From the NCBI RefSeq assembly GCF_043099285.1, contig NZ_CP170723.1:3224001-3288000 (forward strand): a stretch of DNA of 64,000 nucleotides. The letters run 5' to 3'. The notes below the pieces were generated by a model. The model made no database searches and was not told where the DNA came from. It saw only the letters and a program-made list of their open reading frames with translations. A program made the position numbers and the translations under genes. Shown here in pieces: positions 1-8,385 of the stretch (positions are counted from its first letter, which is position 1; each line of letters opens with the position of its first letter). This DNA is from Oryzobacter telluris (GTDB lineage: Bacteria > Actinomycetota > Actinomycetes > Actinomycetales > Dermatophilaceae).

Positions 1-504
1 ACGAGCCCGTCGACGCACGCACCGACTTCGGGTCGTAGGCGTCGGCGGCGTGCCCGGTCGTGACCACGCGTGTGCGCCGAACGCGTCGGCCGAGCGGATC
101 ACCGCGCCGATGTTGCCCGGCTGGGTGGGGCGGTCGAGGACGACGGCGAGCAGGTCCGGGGTGACGTCGATGCGCGCGAGGTCGTCGGGCGGCATCGCCA
201 CGACCGCGAGCAGCTCGGTGGCACCCTCGTCCTTCTCCGACAGCTCGGCGAGGAGGTCGGCAGACATCGCGATGCGCTCGGCCTCCGGAGCCGCCGCCAG
301 CACCCCACGGGCCCACGACGACAGGGCCCGGTCCTGGTCGTGGATGACGGCGCGCACCTGCCAGCCGTGCTCGACCGCGAGGGTGATGGGCCGCACGCCC
401 TGGACGACGAACTCGCCCGCCCGGTGCCGCTTGGTGCGGTTCGTCAGCAACGTCTGCAACACCTGGAATCGGGCGTTGCGCGAGGTGATCCGGGTCGTGG
501 GCAC
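1..504 (-). CDS. SpoU/TrmH-family RNA 2'-O-methyltransferase, partial, apparent frameshift
   Basis: This is the N-terminal part of a SAM-dependent SPOUT methyltransferase that methylates ribose in rRNA or tRNA. A GTG start at 504 is preceded by an AGGAAG ribosome site. The first ~110 residues match the SpoU substrate-binding domain (R-A-G-E-F-V-V-Q-G-V-R-P) and lead into the family motif NIGAVIRSADAFGA. Near positions 66-74 the reading frame breaks: in the starting frame the protein becomes arginine/proline-rich, while a shift restores VVTTGHAADAYDPKSVRAS, the expected continuation. One base appears to be missing in a GC-rich stretch. This is either a sequencing error or a real inactivating deletion. 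The gene runs off the left edge of the window, so the catalytic end is not visible. Confidence 0.8.
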   Translation of the reverse strand, partial: MPTTRITSRNARFQVLQTLLTNRTKRHRAGEFVVQGVRPITLAVEHGWQVRAVIHDQDRALSSWARGVLAAAPEAERIAMSADLLAELSEKDEGATELLAVVAMPPDDLARIDVTPDLLAVVLDRPTQPGNIGAVIRSADAFGAHAWSRPGTPPTPTTRSRCVRRRAR

Positions 505-597
505 GACGCTTCCTGACGCAGGGGATGAAGGAGCCACCGCACAGTCTGTCAGCGCGGGCGTTCGGTGGCGGATCCGCATCGGATGGTGCGACGGCAC

Positions 598-635
598 GAG
601 CGGGCGGTCGGCCACGGATGGCCGACCGCCCGCTC
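598..635. terminator. Perfect 16-bp hairpin, probable terminator
   Basis: Arms 598-613 and 620-635 are perfectly complementary with a 6-nt loop. It lies just after the stop of the IgGFc-domain gene (read on the minus strand) and before the leftward methyltransferase gene. There is no clear U-tract, so it may act as a structural barrier or a GC-rich actinobacterial terminator. Confidence 0.7.
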
Positions 636-648
636 ACGGGTCGCTGTC

Positions 649-3216
649 TCAGTGGACGACGATGTTGCCGCCCCTCAAGAGCTGCGCACCACCCGAGGTG
701 AACACGGTGGTGGTCCCGTTCGGCGACGTGATCACGATGCTGATCGTGTCGCCCTTCTTGCCGCTGGTGCCGTTGTCCACGACCGTGACGGCGAAGCGGT
801 GACCCGGGATGCCGTTCCACTTCCCGGTTCCGGTCCAGGTCGCGGTGTTGCCGCTACCACTCAGCGTGAGCACCACGTTGCCGTGGAAGCTGCGCTTGGC
901 GTTGCGGATCTGGAGCTGCCCGTGGAAGCCGCCGACATCGGACTTGGCGTTGAAGCCGAAGCTCGTCCGCCCGACGGTGTTGGAGATCCAGCCTCCGCCG
1001 GTGACCTTGAACGCCGCCGGGGCGACGGTCACGATCGTGTCGGCGCCGGCCGGTGTCGCACAGGCCAGGTAGGACGAGTCACCCGCGAAGGACGTCGTGT
1101 ACGAGTAGACGCCCTCGGTGAGAGCGACACTCGCGGTCAGGTCGCCGTTGGCAGCGGCGCTGGCGGTCGGGCTTGCAACGACGACGTTCGCGTTGTTGCG
1201 GACGGTGAACGTCACCACCTTGCCGCTGCGGGCGCCGAAGCTGGTGTCGTTCTCGCCGAAGTTCGCCGTCAGGGACGTCATCCCCGTCGCCACCGACATG
1301 ATCGTCGCGGGCTGCGTCAGGACACACGTCTCCTTCTGCACCGTGATCGTTCCGGTCGCCGTGACATCCGGCCCGTGCCCGTCGTTGACCCGGTACGTGA
1401 CCGGGTAGGAACCCGGAGCGGCCGTGTCGGTTCCGGACACGGTCGCGGTGCCGTTCTGGTTGTCCGTCAACGTGAGTCCCGCAGGCAGGCCGGTCGCCGA
1501 CACCGTCAGGGTGTCGCTGGCGTCGGCATCCCCGTAGGTGATGCTGAACGGGGTGATGGCGTCGCTGTAGACGACCGTTCCGCTCCCACCGGTGATGGTC
1601 GGCGGGTGGTTGGTCGTCACGCTGGTCCACGTCTTGGTCGCGGTGGCCGTCAGGGACCCGAGGGTCGCCGTGATCGTGTCGGTGCCGGCGTTCGCTCCGG
1701 TGTAGCAGAACGGTGCCGTGCCTGCCGCGTCGGTGAACGCGAACCCGCTCGCCGTGTTCGAGGTACCGGCCGCGAAGTCCACCCTGACGCCGACCACGGC
1801 CGCGTTGGTGCTGTCCTTCACGGTCGCGGTCACGCAGCCGTTCGACCCCACGGAGAGCGTCTCGGTGGGTGGAGCGAGCGTCAGCGAGCTCACCGTCGCC
1901 ACGGGGGCGAAGGAGGCGCCACCGGGATAGCCGTAGGAGTCGTAGTCGGCATAGCCGTAGGTGAACACCCCGACGGGGAGGGCCGCACTGACGGTGTGGC
2001 TACCGAGGCCGACACTGAGCTGTGCGCCGCTGAAGGTCGTCCCCGCGATGGGGGCGAAGCTTCCCGCCGGCGTCGCAGCGCCATCGAGGAGCACCGACCC
2101 GACGGCGGACGTGGGGGCGACGACGTTGATGTAGTTGATGCCGAACCCCGTTGCCGGCGTCGACACCGTGTACGAGGGCAGGAACTGCTCCGTGGGCGGG
2201 ACCAGCATCTCGAACGGGTCCGAGGTCACGCTGTCGTAGCTGCTGCCGTTCGAGTACTGGGCGAGCAGGATCGGCTTGTCCGCCGAGATCTGCGCCGCGC
2301 CGACCACGATCTGCTCGTGGACCTGGCCGCGGTTCAGCGTGGCCACGGTCGCGCCGTTGACCTTCACCACGGTCGCGTTGGTGCTGGCGACCATCCGGAA
2401 CGTGTCACCGTTGAGGCGGGTCGCGAGAGGAACGGTGACGAACGACTTGCCCCAGGCGGTCGTCGGCGGCATCTGCTCGACGATGTGGTCGCAGGCGGAG
2501 TATCCCGCCGGGATGTTCGCGCAGCTGTTTCCGCCGTAGACGGAGATCGCCTTGTTCGAGGTCACGATCGTTCCGGACACGTCTCCGGCCGACGACGTGA
2601 GCTCATAGGTCTGTCCCTGGTTGAGCGCCACGGCGAACGGCACCCCAGCAGGCTCGCCCGTGTCCAGGTCGGCCGAGGGCGTCACCGTGACCGTCGTTCC
2701 GTCGGCCGTGGCCACGAAGCCGCCCTCCGAGGCACCGGCGGCGGGTGGTGATCCCAGCAGGATGTAGTCCGTGCCGAGGACGTCGACAGGCAGGCCGAGG
2801 AACGCGTCGGTCGTGTACTGGATGCGGTTGAGTCCGTACACCGTGACCTCCGCGCCGGCGGTGACGTGGATGCCCTTGTTCTCCACACCCGCACCGATGG
2901 TCATCTCCGCCTCGGGCGGGACCACCACCGAGGTCACCGATCCCGGAGTCACGCTGAACGGTGCCGAGAACGCGAGGCCCGGCACCGCGACCGTACCTGT
3001 GGTCGCGGTCGTTCCGGCGACGAACAAGGTCAGCTCACCGCCACCGGAGAAGTTGGAGATGTAGCCGAGCCAGAAGTCGGTTCCTGCGCTGTCCGGGCTC
3101 GGAGCTGCACTCGCCGGCGCGGCGGTGACCAGCCCTCCGGTGACCATCGCCACGGACACCGCCGTGGCCAGCGCGATCCGGCGCACAAATGTTTTACTAA
3201 TAGAATGTCCTAACAT
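649..3216 (-). CDS. Large secreted IgGFc-binding-domain surface protein
   Basis: This is an 855-residue exported protein of unknown role, probably surface or extracellular. The ATG at 3216 is chosen because AGGGG lies 7 nt upstream and a signal peptide follows immediately (basic start, hydrophobic core, cleavage near APASAA at ~38). Residues ~45-400 resemble the IgGFc-binding N-terminal beta-propeller-like domain (GTDFWLGYISNF, VTVYGLNRIQYTTDAFLG, LGTDYILLGS). Then come an Ig-like domain with two cysteines, a cadherin/putative-Ig repeat (GLPAGLTLTDNQNGTATVSG), another Ig-like repeat and a C-terminal ~120-residue beta domain (TGGGWI...FGFNAK) of the post-COAP-1 type. It has no LPXTG anchor or C-terminal membrane segment. 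An in-frame ORF extends to 3363, but that stretch has a non-secretory composition. Domain names are inferred by eye; binding to immunoglobulin is not implied. Confidence 0.8.
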   Translation of the reverse strand: MLGHSISKTFVRRIALATAVSVAMVTGGLVTAAPASAAPSPDSAGTDFWLGYISNFSGGGELTLFVAGTTATTGTVAVPGLAFSAPFSVTPGSVTSVVVPPEAEMTIGAGVENKGIHVTAGAEVTVYGLNRIQYTTDAFLGLPVDVLGTDYILLGSPPAAGASEGGFVATADGTTVTVTPSADLDTGEPAGVPFAVALNQGQTYELTSSAGDVSGTIVTSNKAISVYGGNSCANIPAGYSACDHIVEQMPPTTAWGKSFVTVPLATRLNGDTFRMVASTNATVVKVNGATVATLNRGQVHEQIVVGAAQISADKPILLAQYSNGSSYDSVTSDPFEMLVPPTEQFLPSYTVSTPATGFGINYINVVAPTSAVGSVLLDGAATPAGSFAPIAGTTFSGAQLSVGLGSHTVSAALPVGVFTYGYADYDSYGYPGGASFAPVATVSSLTLAPPTETLSVGSNGCVTATVKDSTNAAVVGVRVDFAAGTSNTASGFAFTDAAGTAPFCYTGANAGTDTITATLGSLTATATKTWTSVTTNHPPTITGGSGTVVYSDAITPFSITYGDADASDTLTVSATGLPAGLTLTDNQNGTATVSGTDTAAPGSYPVTYRVNDGHGPDVTATGTITVQKETCVLTQPATIMSVATGMTSLTANFGENDTSFGARSGKVVTFTVRNNANVVVASPTASAAANGDLTASVALTEGVYSYTTSFAGDSSYLACATPAGADTIVTVAPAAFKVTGGGWISNTVGRTSFGFNAKSDVGGFHGQLQIRNAKRSFHGNVVLTLSGSGNTATWTGTGKWNGIPGHRFAVTVVDNGTSGKKGDTISIVITSPNGTTTVFTSGGAQLLRGGNIVVH

Positions 3217-3516
3217 TACAAATCCCCTGTCGTGTCCTGCGTCTGACATCGGAGTACCCTGCTGGCGGCGACGGTCCTGTCGGTGCCACCGCGACCCGCA
3301 TGCCGCGAGTTGGCTGAACGTAGCACCGCGCTCGGAGCGGCGAACATAGTCAAACCAGGCCATCCTCAGGCACGGTCGTGCGTGAAAACCTGCAGGTCAC
3401 ACGGGCAGGAATTCGATGATTCCGTCCCCAGCCCGCACGCTCTCGAGACGTCCGAGTGCCCCGTTCCGCCCCGGAAAGGGCGTGCCACCCGGCCTGCCGA
3501 CCGGGCTCCGCGAGCG
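3217..3516. other. 300-bp intergenic region upstream of the surface-protein gene
   Basis: No convincing gene is seen. The first ~50 bases upstream of the surface-protein start are unusually AT-rich for this genome, consistent with a 5' leader or promoter-proximal region. The rest lies behind the ychF stop codon. No clear sigma-70-type pair could be defended. Confidence 0.4.
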
Positions 3517-4602
3517 TCAGACGTTGAAGCGGAACTCCACGACGTCGCCGTCCTGCATGACGTACTCCTTGCCCTCCATGCGCACCCGGCCGGCGGCGCG
3601 GGCCGCGGCCATCGAGCCGGCGCTGTCGAGGTCGGAGAACGAGACGATCTCGGCCTTGATGAAGCCGCGCTGGAAGTCGGTGTGGATGACGCCGGCGGCC
3701 TGCGGGGCGGTCCAGCCCTGCCGGATCGTCCAGGCGCGGGACTCCTTCGGCCCGGCCGTGAGGTAGGTCTGCAGGCCGAGGGTGTGGAAGCCGACGCGGG
3801 CCAGCTGGTCGAGCCCGGACTCCTCGGCGCCGAACGACTGGAGCATCTCGAGGGCGTCCTCCTCGGACATCTCCATGAGGTCCATCTCGAGCTTGGCGTT
3901 GAGGAAGACCGCGTCGGCGGGCGCGACGAGCGCCGCGAGCCGGGCGTGCAGGTCGGCGTCGGCGAGCTGGTCCTCGTCGAGGTTGAACACGTAGATGAAC
4001 GGCTTGGTGGTGAGCAGGCCCAGCCCGGCGGCGAGCGCGAGGTCGACCCCGGCGGCCTCGCCGTGCGCGTAGAGGGTGTGCCCCTCCTCGAGGACCTTCT
4101 GGGCCGCGAGCGCGTTGTCGAGGAGCGGCTTGGACTCCTTCTTGATCCGGGCCTCCTTCTCGAGCCGGACCACGGCCTTCTCGAGGGTCTGCAGGTCGGC
4201 GAGGACGAGCTCGGTGTGGATCGTCTCCATGTCCGACTCGGGCGACACGGTGCCGTCGACGTGCACGACGTCGCCGTCCTCGAAGGCGCGCACGACCTGG
4301 CAGATGGCGTCGGCCTCACGGATGTTGGCGAGGAACTTGTTCCCGAGCCCCTCCCCTTCCGAGGCGCCGCGCACGATGCCCGCGATGTCGACGAACGACA
4401 CGGTCGCCGGGAGGATCTTCTCCGAGGAGTGGATCTCCGCGAGGCGGTTCAGGCGGTCGTCCGGCAGCGGGACGACGCCCACGTTGGGGTCGATCGTCGC
4501 GAACGGGTAGTTCGCCGCGAGGACGTTGTTCTTCGTGAGGGCGTTGAACATCGTCGACTTGCCGACGTTCGGGAGTCCGACGATTCCGATGGTGAGGGCC
4601 AC
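3517..4602 (-). CDS. ychF: Redox-regulated ribosome-associated ATPase YchF
   Basis: YchF is a universally conserved OBG-family P-loop ATPase that binds ribosomes and modulates stress and redox responses. The 361-residue protein is full length. It starts MALTIGIVGLPNVGKST, giving the G1 loop GLPNVGKS, and has DIAGIVRGASEGEGLGNKFL as G3. The G4 position reads NLDE instead of NKxD, as expected for ATP rather than GTP preference. A coiled-coil insertion follows G3, and the C-terminal TGS-type domain ends in EYVMQDGDVVEFRFNV. A Nudix gene lies immediately upstream on the same strand (44-nt gap), so the two may be cotranscribed. Confidence 0.97.
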   Translation of the reverse strand: MALTIGIVGLPNVGKSTMFNALTKNNVLAANYPFATIDPNVGVVPLPDDRLNRLAEIHSSEKILPATVSFVDIAGIVRGASEGEGLGNKFLANIREADAICQVVRAFEDGDVVHVDGTVSPESDMETIHTELVLADLQTLEKAVVRLEKEARIKKESKPLLDNALAAQKVLEEGHTLYAHGEAAGVDLALAAGLGLLTTKPFIYVFNLDEDQLADADLHARLAALVAPADAVFLNAKLEMDLMEMSEEDALEMLQSFGAEESGLDQLARVGFHTLGLQTYLTAGPKESRAWTIRQGWTAPQAAGVIHTDFQRGFIKAEIVSFSDLDSAGSMAAARAAGRVRMEGKEYVMQDGDVVEFRFNV

Positions 4603-4646
4603 GGGGACAGGAGTCTAACGGCGCTCGAACCGGCCGCCGAACGCGC

Positions 4647-5150
4647 TCAGGCCACCGGCTCGCTGTTCTCCAGGTAGAGCGGGTGCACGGTGTCGGAGGC
4701 GAGCTCGAGCATCCGGGCCGTGTACGGGGCCACGCGCGGTGCCGCGTCGGCCACCGGGAGCCAGTGGGCACCCGCGATCTCACGGCGGAGGAAGCGCGAC
4801 GGGTCGAGCTCACCGGTCTCGTGGGTGCCGAGGTCGAACAGGTAGAGCAGGGCGTCCTCCCACCCGCGCCACGGCGGCAGCCAGTTGACGGCGAGCAGGC
4901 GACCGGCCGTCACCTCGATGGCGAGCTCCTCCTGGACCTCCCGCTCGACGCACGTGGCCGGCGACTCACCGGGGTCGACGACGCCGCCCGGCAGGTCCCA
5001 CTCCTTCTTGTAGCTGAGCTCGCACAGGAGCACCTCGCCGGCCGGGTTGCGCAGCACGCCCTGGGCGATGGTCCGCTTCTTCGGCAGGCGCGCGTTGAGG
5101 ATCGCGATGCGGCGCAACCGATCCCGCTCGGTCTCCTCGCGTGGCGGCAT
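4647..5150 (-). CDS. Nudix hydrolase
   Basis: This is a 167-residue member of the Nudix superfamily, which hydrolyses nucleoside diphosphates linked to another moiety. The Nudix box spans ~56-78: G56, E62, R70-E71-V72, E74-E75. The usual glycine near the end of the box is alanine (A77). The catalytic glutamates are all present, so activity is plausible. Substrate is unknown; this general type (short N-terminal helix, then a domain beginning IAQGVLRNPAGEVLL) is common in actinobacteria. It is followed 44 nt later by ychF and preceded by a 60-residue ORF with a 9-nt gap. Confidence 0.9.
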   Translation of the reverse strand: MPPREETERDRLRRIAILNARLPKKRTIAQGVLRNPAGEVLLCELSYKKEWDLPGGVVDPGESPATCVEREVQEELAIEVTAGRLLAVNWLPPWRGWEDALLYLFDLGTHETGELDPSRFLRREIAGAHWLPVADAAPRVAPYTARMLELASDTVHPLYLENSEPVA

Positions 5151-5159
5151 GCCGCGAGG

Positions 5160-5342
5160 CTACCCCTCGCCGCTGACGAGGCTGCCACCCAGCCGGGCCT
5201 GCAGCCGCTCGGCCACGAAGGTGGCGTTCTCGACGCGGACGTCGTCGGGGACCGGCGGGAGGAAGTCGTCCCAGTCGACCATGAAGGACCCGAAGACGAG
5301 CGGGAGGCGGGCCGGGCGGGCCAGGAACCACCCCGACAGCAT
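5160..5342 (-). CDS. Small hypothetical protein (60 aa)
   Basis: This short reading frame sits between glutathione peroxidase and the Nudix gene on the same strand, ending 9 nt before the Nudix start. Its sequence is protein-like rather than a high-GC shadow: MLSGWFLARPARLPLVFG, then an acidic FMVDWDDFLPPVPDD and a helical end (VAERLQARLGG). The ribosome site upstream is weak. No family is recognised. It may be a genuine small protein or the degraded N-terminus of something larger. Confidence 0.45.
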   Translation of the reverse strand: MLSGWFLARPARLPLVFGSFMVDWDDFLPPVPDDVRVENATFVAERLQARLGGSLVSGEG

Positions 5343-5393
5343 GAGCGGCGACCCTACCGGCGGCGCCTCTGCCGGCGGTGGCGGCCGGTCGGG

Positions 5394-5879
5394 TCAGGCC
5401 GCGAGCGCCTTCTCGACCGCTGCCGCGAGCTTCTCGGGCTTGGTGCTCGACCCGAAGCGCTTGATCGGCGTGCCGTCGCGGCCGACGAGGAACTTGGTGA
5501 AGTTCCACTTGACCTTCGTGCTGCCGAACGCGCCCCGGGCCTCCGTGGAGAGCCACTGGAACACCGGGTGGGCGTCGGCGCCGTTGACGTCGACCTTGTC
5601 GAACAGCGGGAACGTCACGCCGTGGTTGACCCGGCAGAACTCGCCGATGTCCTCGGCGGTGCCCGGCTCCTGGCCGCCGAACTGGTTGCAGGGGAAGCCG
5701 AGGACGACGAGTCCCTGGTCGCCGTACTCCTGCCACAGCTGCTCGAGGCCGTCGTACTGAGGCGTGAAGCCGCACTGGGACGCCGTGTTCACGACGAGCA
5801 CGACCTTGCCCGCGTAGGCGTCGAGGTCCTGGGGGGTGCCGGACAGGGTGGTGGCGGAGAAGTCCTGGAGCAGGGGCAC
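5394..5879 (-). CDS. Glutathione peroxidase-family (thiol peroxidase) protein
   Basis: This enzyme reduces hydroperoxides in the cytoplasm. In bacteria the family usually takes electrons from thioredoxin rather than glutathione. The GTG start at 5879 has GGAAGGA 7 nt upstream and gives 161 residues, the normal family length. The peroxidatic site is cysteine (C36 in NTASQCGFTPQY), not selenocysteine. The conserved GFPCNQFGGQEP (~61-72) and W125-N126-F127 in KWNFTKFLV complete the catalytic Cys-Gln-Trp-Asn set. C64 in FPCNQF could be a resolving cysteine. It is divergently transcribed from rmuC across a 114-bp gap. Confidence 0.93.
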   Translation of the reverse strand: MPLLQDFSATTLSGTPQDLDAYAGKVVLVVNTASQCGFTPQYDGLEQLWQEYGDQGLVVLGFPCNQFGGQEPGTAEDIGEFCRVNHGVTFPLFDKVDVNGADAHPVFQWLSTEARGAFGSTKVKWNFTKFLVGRDGTPIKRFGSSTKPEKLAAAVEKALAA

Positions 5880-5993
5880 GAGAGAGTCCTTCCGGAGCCG
5901 TCGCTGCGAGAGGCGACGCGGGTCAGTGGTTCGGACTCCTGCGGCCGGCGGATTGCCCGGGCCCTGTCGGTGCCCCGTGGGAGGGTTCCCGAC

Positions 5994-7178
5994 ATGAGCG
6001 GATGGGTGTGGGCGCTGGTCGGTCTCGTCGTCGGGGCGGGCGGTGCGGTCGCGCTGTCCCGGCTCTTGTTCGCGGCACAGTCGGCGTCGCTGGCCACCGA
6101 GCGCGACCTGCTGCGCGAGCGGGTGCTCGACCTCGAGACCTCCCTCGCCGAGGACATGGAGACCGCCGCACTGCTCGCCCCGCTCAAGGACGCGCTGCTG
6201 CGGGTCGAGGGCCAGGTCGGCACTCTCGAGCGCGACCGCGTCGAGCAGTTCGGCTCGTTGCGGGCGCTGCTGTCGCGGGTCGAGGGCGAGACCCAGCACC
6301 TCGGGCGCACCACGGCCTCGCTGGCCGGGTCGCTGCGCTCGTCCACCGTCCGCGGGGCCTGGGGCGAGGTGCAGCTGCGCCGCGTCCTCGAGTCCGCCGG
6401 GATGCTGCCGCGGTGCGACTTCGACGAGCAGGTCTCGGCCGTCTCGGCGCACTCGCAGGGTGTCCGTCCCGACGTCGTCGTCCGCCTGCCCGGGGCGAAG
6501 GTCCTCGTCATCGACGCCAAGGCGCCGATGTCCGCGTTCCTCGACGCCCAGGCCGAGGACCTCGACGACGACGACCGCGCCGCGCTGCTGGCCGAACACG
6601 CCGCCGGCCTCGCCCGCCACGTGTCCGCCCTCGCGGCGAAGGAGTACTGGTCCGCGTTCCGACAGGGGCCCGAGATGGTCGTCTGCTTCGTCCCCAGCGA
6701 CGCGATGCTCGGTGCCGCCCTCGCGGCGCAGCCCAGCCTGCACGAGAAGGCGCTCTCCCAGCGGGTCGTCCTCGTCGGCCCCGGGTCGCTCATGGCCCTC
6801 CTGCGCACCGTGGCCTTCACCTGGCAGCAGGACGCCCTCTCCTCCAGCGCACGCGAGCTCCTCGACCTCGGCCGCGACCTGTACCGCCGGCTGGGCACGC
6901 TCGGGGCGCACACCGCCAAGGTGGGCCGCAGCCTGCAGAGCAGCGTCGAGGCCTACAACGCCATGGTGGGCGCGCTCGAGTCGCGCGTCCTGGTGTCGGC
7001 CCGCCGCATGTCCGAGCTCGACCTCGTCGGCGACGAGATCCCCGTGCTCACCCCGGTCGAGACCGCCCCGCGGCTGCTCACCGCCCACGAGCTCATCGAC
7101 GCCGCCACGGCCGAGGAGTCGCGCGCCGAGCTCCTCCTCGACGTCGAGGTCCCCCGCCCCCGTCGCGACGTCGGCTGA
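5994..7178 (+). CDS. rmuC: RmuC-family DNA recombination protein
   Basis: RmuC proteins limit DNA inversions and are thought to be membrane-tethered nucleases. The 394-residue product begins with a single membrane segment (residues ~3-25). A coiled coil follows (~35-115, with repeated leucine heptads) and then the RmuC core, which resembles a PD-(D/E)xK nuclease: RGAWGEVQLRRVLESAGM, then RPDVVVRLPG and VLVIDAKAPM containing the D-A-K catalytic signature. The ATG at 5994 is preceded by GGAGGG. The next gene starts 2 nt after the stop codon, so the two are probably cotranscribed. Confidence 0.92.
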   Translation: MSGWVWALVGLVVGAGGAVALSRLLFAAQSASLATERDLLRERVLDLETSLAEDMETAALLAPLKDALLRVEGQVGTLERDRVEQFGSLRALLSRVEGETQHLGRTTASLAGSLRSSTVRGAWGEVQLRRVLESAGMLPRCDFDEQVSAVSAHSQGVRPDVVVRLPGAKVLVIDAKAPMSAFLDAQAEDLDDDDRAALLAEHAAGLARHVSALAAKEYWSAFRQGPEMVVCFVPSDAMLGAALAAQPSLHEKALSQRVVLVGPGSLMALLRTVAFTWQQDALSSSARELLDLGRDLYRRLGTLGAHTAKVGRSLQSSVEAYNAMVGALESRVLVSARRMSELDLVGDEIPVLTPVETAPRLLTAHELIDAATAEESRAELLLDVEVPRPRRDVG

Positions 7179-7180
7179 CG

Positions 7181-7924
7181 ATGCCGGCGGCGCGTCCCGC
7201 CGTCCTCGCGGCCGCCGTCCTGGCGGCAGCGGGAGCGGCGGTCTGGGCGCAGCCGCCGCCCCTGGCCCGGCTGCTCGCGCGCCAGCACCGCGTCGTCGTC
7301 CACGTCCCGACGGCGGTTCGGGCGCTCGCCATCACGGTCGATGACGGTCCCGACCCTGCCCTCACCCCCCGCCTCCTCGAGGTGCTCGGCGCGCACGCGG
7401 CCCGGGCCACCTTCTTCGTCCTCGGGTCGAGGGTCGAGGCGCACCCCGCGGTCGTGCGGGCCGTCGCCGAGGCCGGCCACGAGGTCGGCAACCACGGCTG
7501 GGACGACGCCGCCGCCGTGCTCTCGTCCGGCCACGCGTTCCGCCGCGACCTCGAGCGCACGCATGAGGCAGTCCTCCGGGCCACGGGAGCGCGTCCGGTC
7601 CTCTACCGGCCCGGGTCGGGCTGGGTGCGTCCGGGCCAGCTCCGCGATGCTGCCGAGCTCGGGTACACGACCGTCCTGGGCTCCGTCGCGGTCCGCGACG
7701 ACGAGGTGCGTGACGTCGAGCGCGCGGTGCGCTTCGTCCTCCGGCGGGTCCGGCCGGGGTCGGTGCTCGTCCTCCACGAGGGCCTCGCCAGCCGCGCCGG
7801 CGTCGTTCCGCTGCTCGAGCGGCTCCTCCCCGAGCTGGCCCGCCGCGGCTACCGCACGGCCACGGTCTCCGAGCTGCTCACCTCGGCGCAGCGCGACCCG
7901 ACCGCTCAGAGGTCCATCTCGTAG
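7181..7924 (+). CDS. Polysaccharide deacetylase-like (NodB fold) protein, degenerate metal site
   Basis: This is a 247-residue NodB-homology protein with an N-terminal hydrophobic signal or anchor (residues ~5-23), probably acting in the cell envelope. Motif 1 is present as TVDDGPD (D54-D55). Motif 2 reads G-N-H105-G-W-D-D109: the first metal histidine is there but the second is aspartate. Motif 3 is YRPGSGW instead of RxPxG, and the last motif is LVLHEG rather than LxHD. The fold is therefore clear, but classical zinc-dependent deacetylase activity is doubtful. The 3' end overlaps the end of the convergent GNAT gene by 19 bp. Confidence 0.82.
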   Translation: MPAARPAVLAAAVLAAAGAAVWAQPPPLARLLARQHRVVVHVPTAVRALAITVDDGPDPALTPRLLEVLGAHAARATFFVLGSRVEAHPAVVRAVAEAGHEVGNHGWDDAAAVLSSGHAFRRDLERTHEAVLRATGARPVLYRPGSGWVRPGQLRDAAELGYTTVLGSVAVRDDEVRDVERAVRFVLRRVRPGSVLVLHEGLASRAGVVPLLERLLPELARRGYRTATVSELLTSAQRDPTAQRSIS

Positions 7925-8367
7925 TGGAAGGTCAGCGGTCCGCCGGCGCCCTCGGTGCGACGGAACCCCTCCGCCTCGTACAGGTGCCGCGCGGCCACGT
8001 CGTCCTCGCTCGTCGACAGGTCGATGAAGTCACACCCCTGCTCACGGGCCCGCTCGATGCTCGCGCGCAGCAGGCGCCGACCGATGCCGGTCCCGCGCGC
8101 CGCGGGCGCCACGTACAGCTCGGCCAGGTAGCACTCGTCGGCCTCGGACCACAGCGAGGGCCGGTAGCGCAGCACGCAGACGGCCGACGGCTCCCCGTCG
8201 TCGGCGCCGTCGAGGAGGACGTCGGCGGTACCGGACTCGAGGAGCCCGGCGATCCGCACCGCGAGCGCCTCGGGACCGGGCGTGGGGTCGTCGAACTCGG
8301 TGTTGAAGTCGTGGAGCAGGCGTCCGGCCGAGGCGAAGTCCTCGAAGGTGGCGGCGACGTGCGGCAT
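7906..8367 (-). CDS. GNAT-family N-acetyltransferase
   Basis: This 153-residue GCN5-related acetyltransferase transfers acetyl from acetyl-CoA to an unknown amine. The acetyl-CoA pyrophosphate loop is R-G-T-G-I-G-R-R-L-L, after the beta4 strand CYLAELYVAPAA, and the C-terminal half contains HLYEAEGFRRTEGAGG, typical of the fold. It is separated by 18 bp from the ispH stop codon upstream on the same strand, so it may be read together with ispH. Confidence 0.9.
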   Translation of the reverse strand: MPHVAATFEDFASAGRLLHDFNTEFDDPTPGPEALAVRIAGLLESGTADVLLDGADDGEPSAVCVLRYRPSLWSEADECYLAELYVAPAARGTGIGRRLLRASIERAREQGCDFIDLSTSEDDVAARHLYEAEGFRRTEGAGGPLTFHYEMDL

Positions 8368-8385
8368 CTCAGCGACTCCGTGTCG

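Noticed and set aside
3283..4677. 464-residue plus-strand ORF opposite ychF
   Set aside because: Antisense shadow of ychF, with Glu/Val/Gly-rich composition and no recognisable domain.
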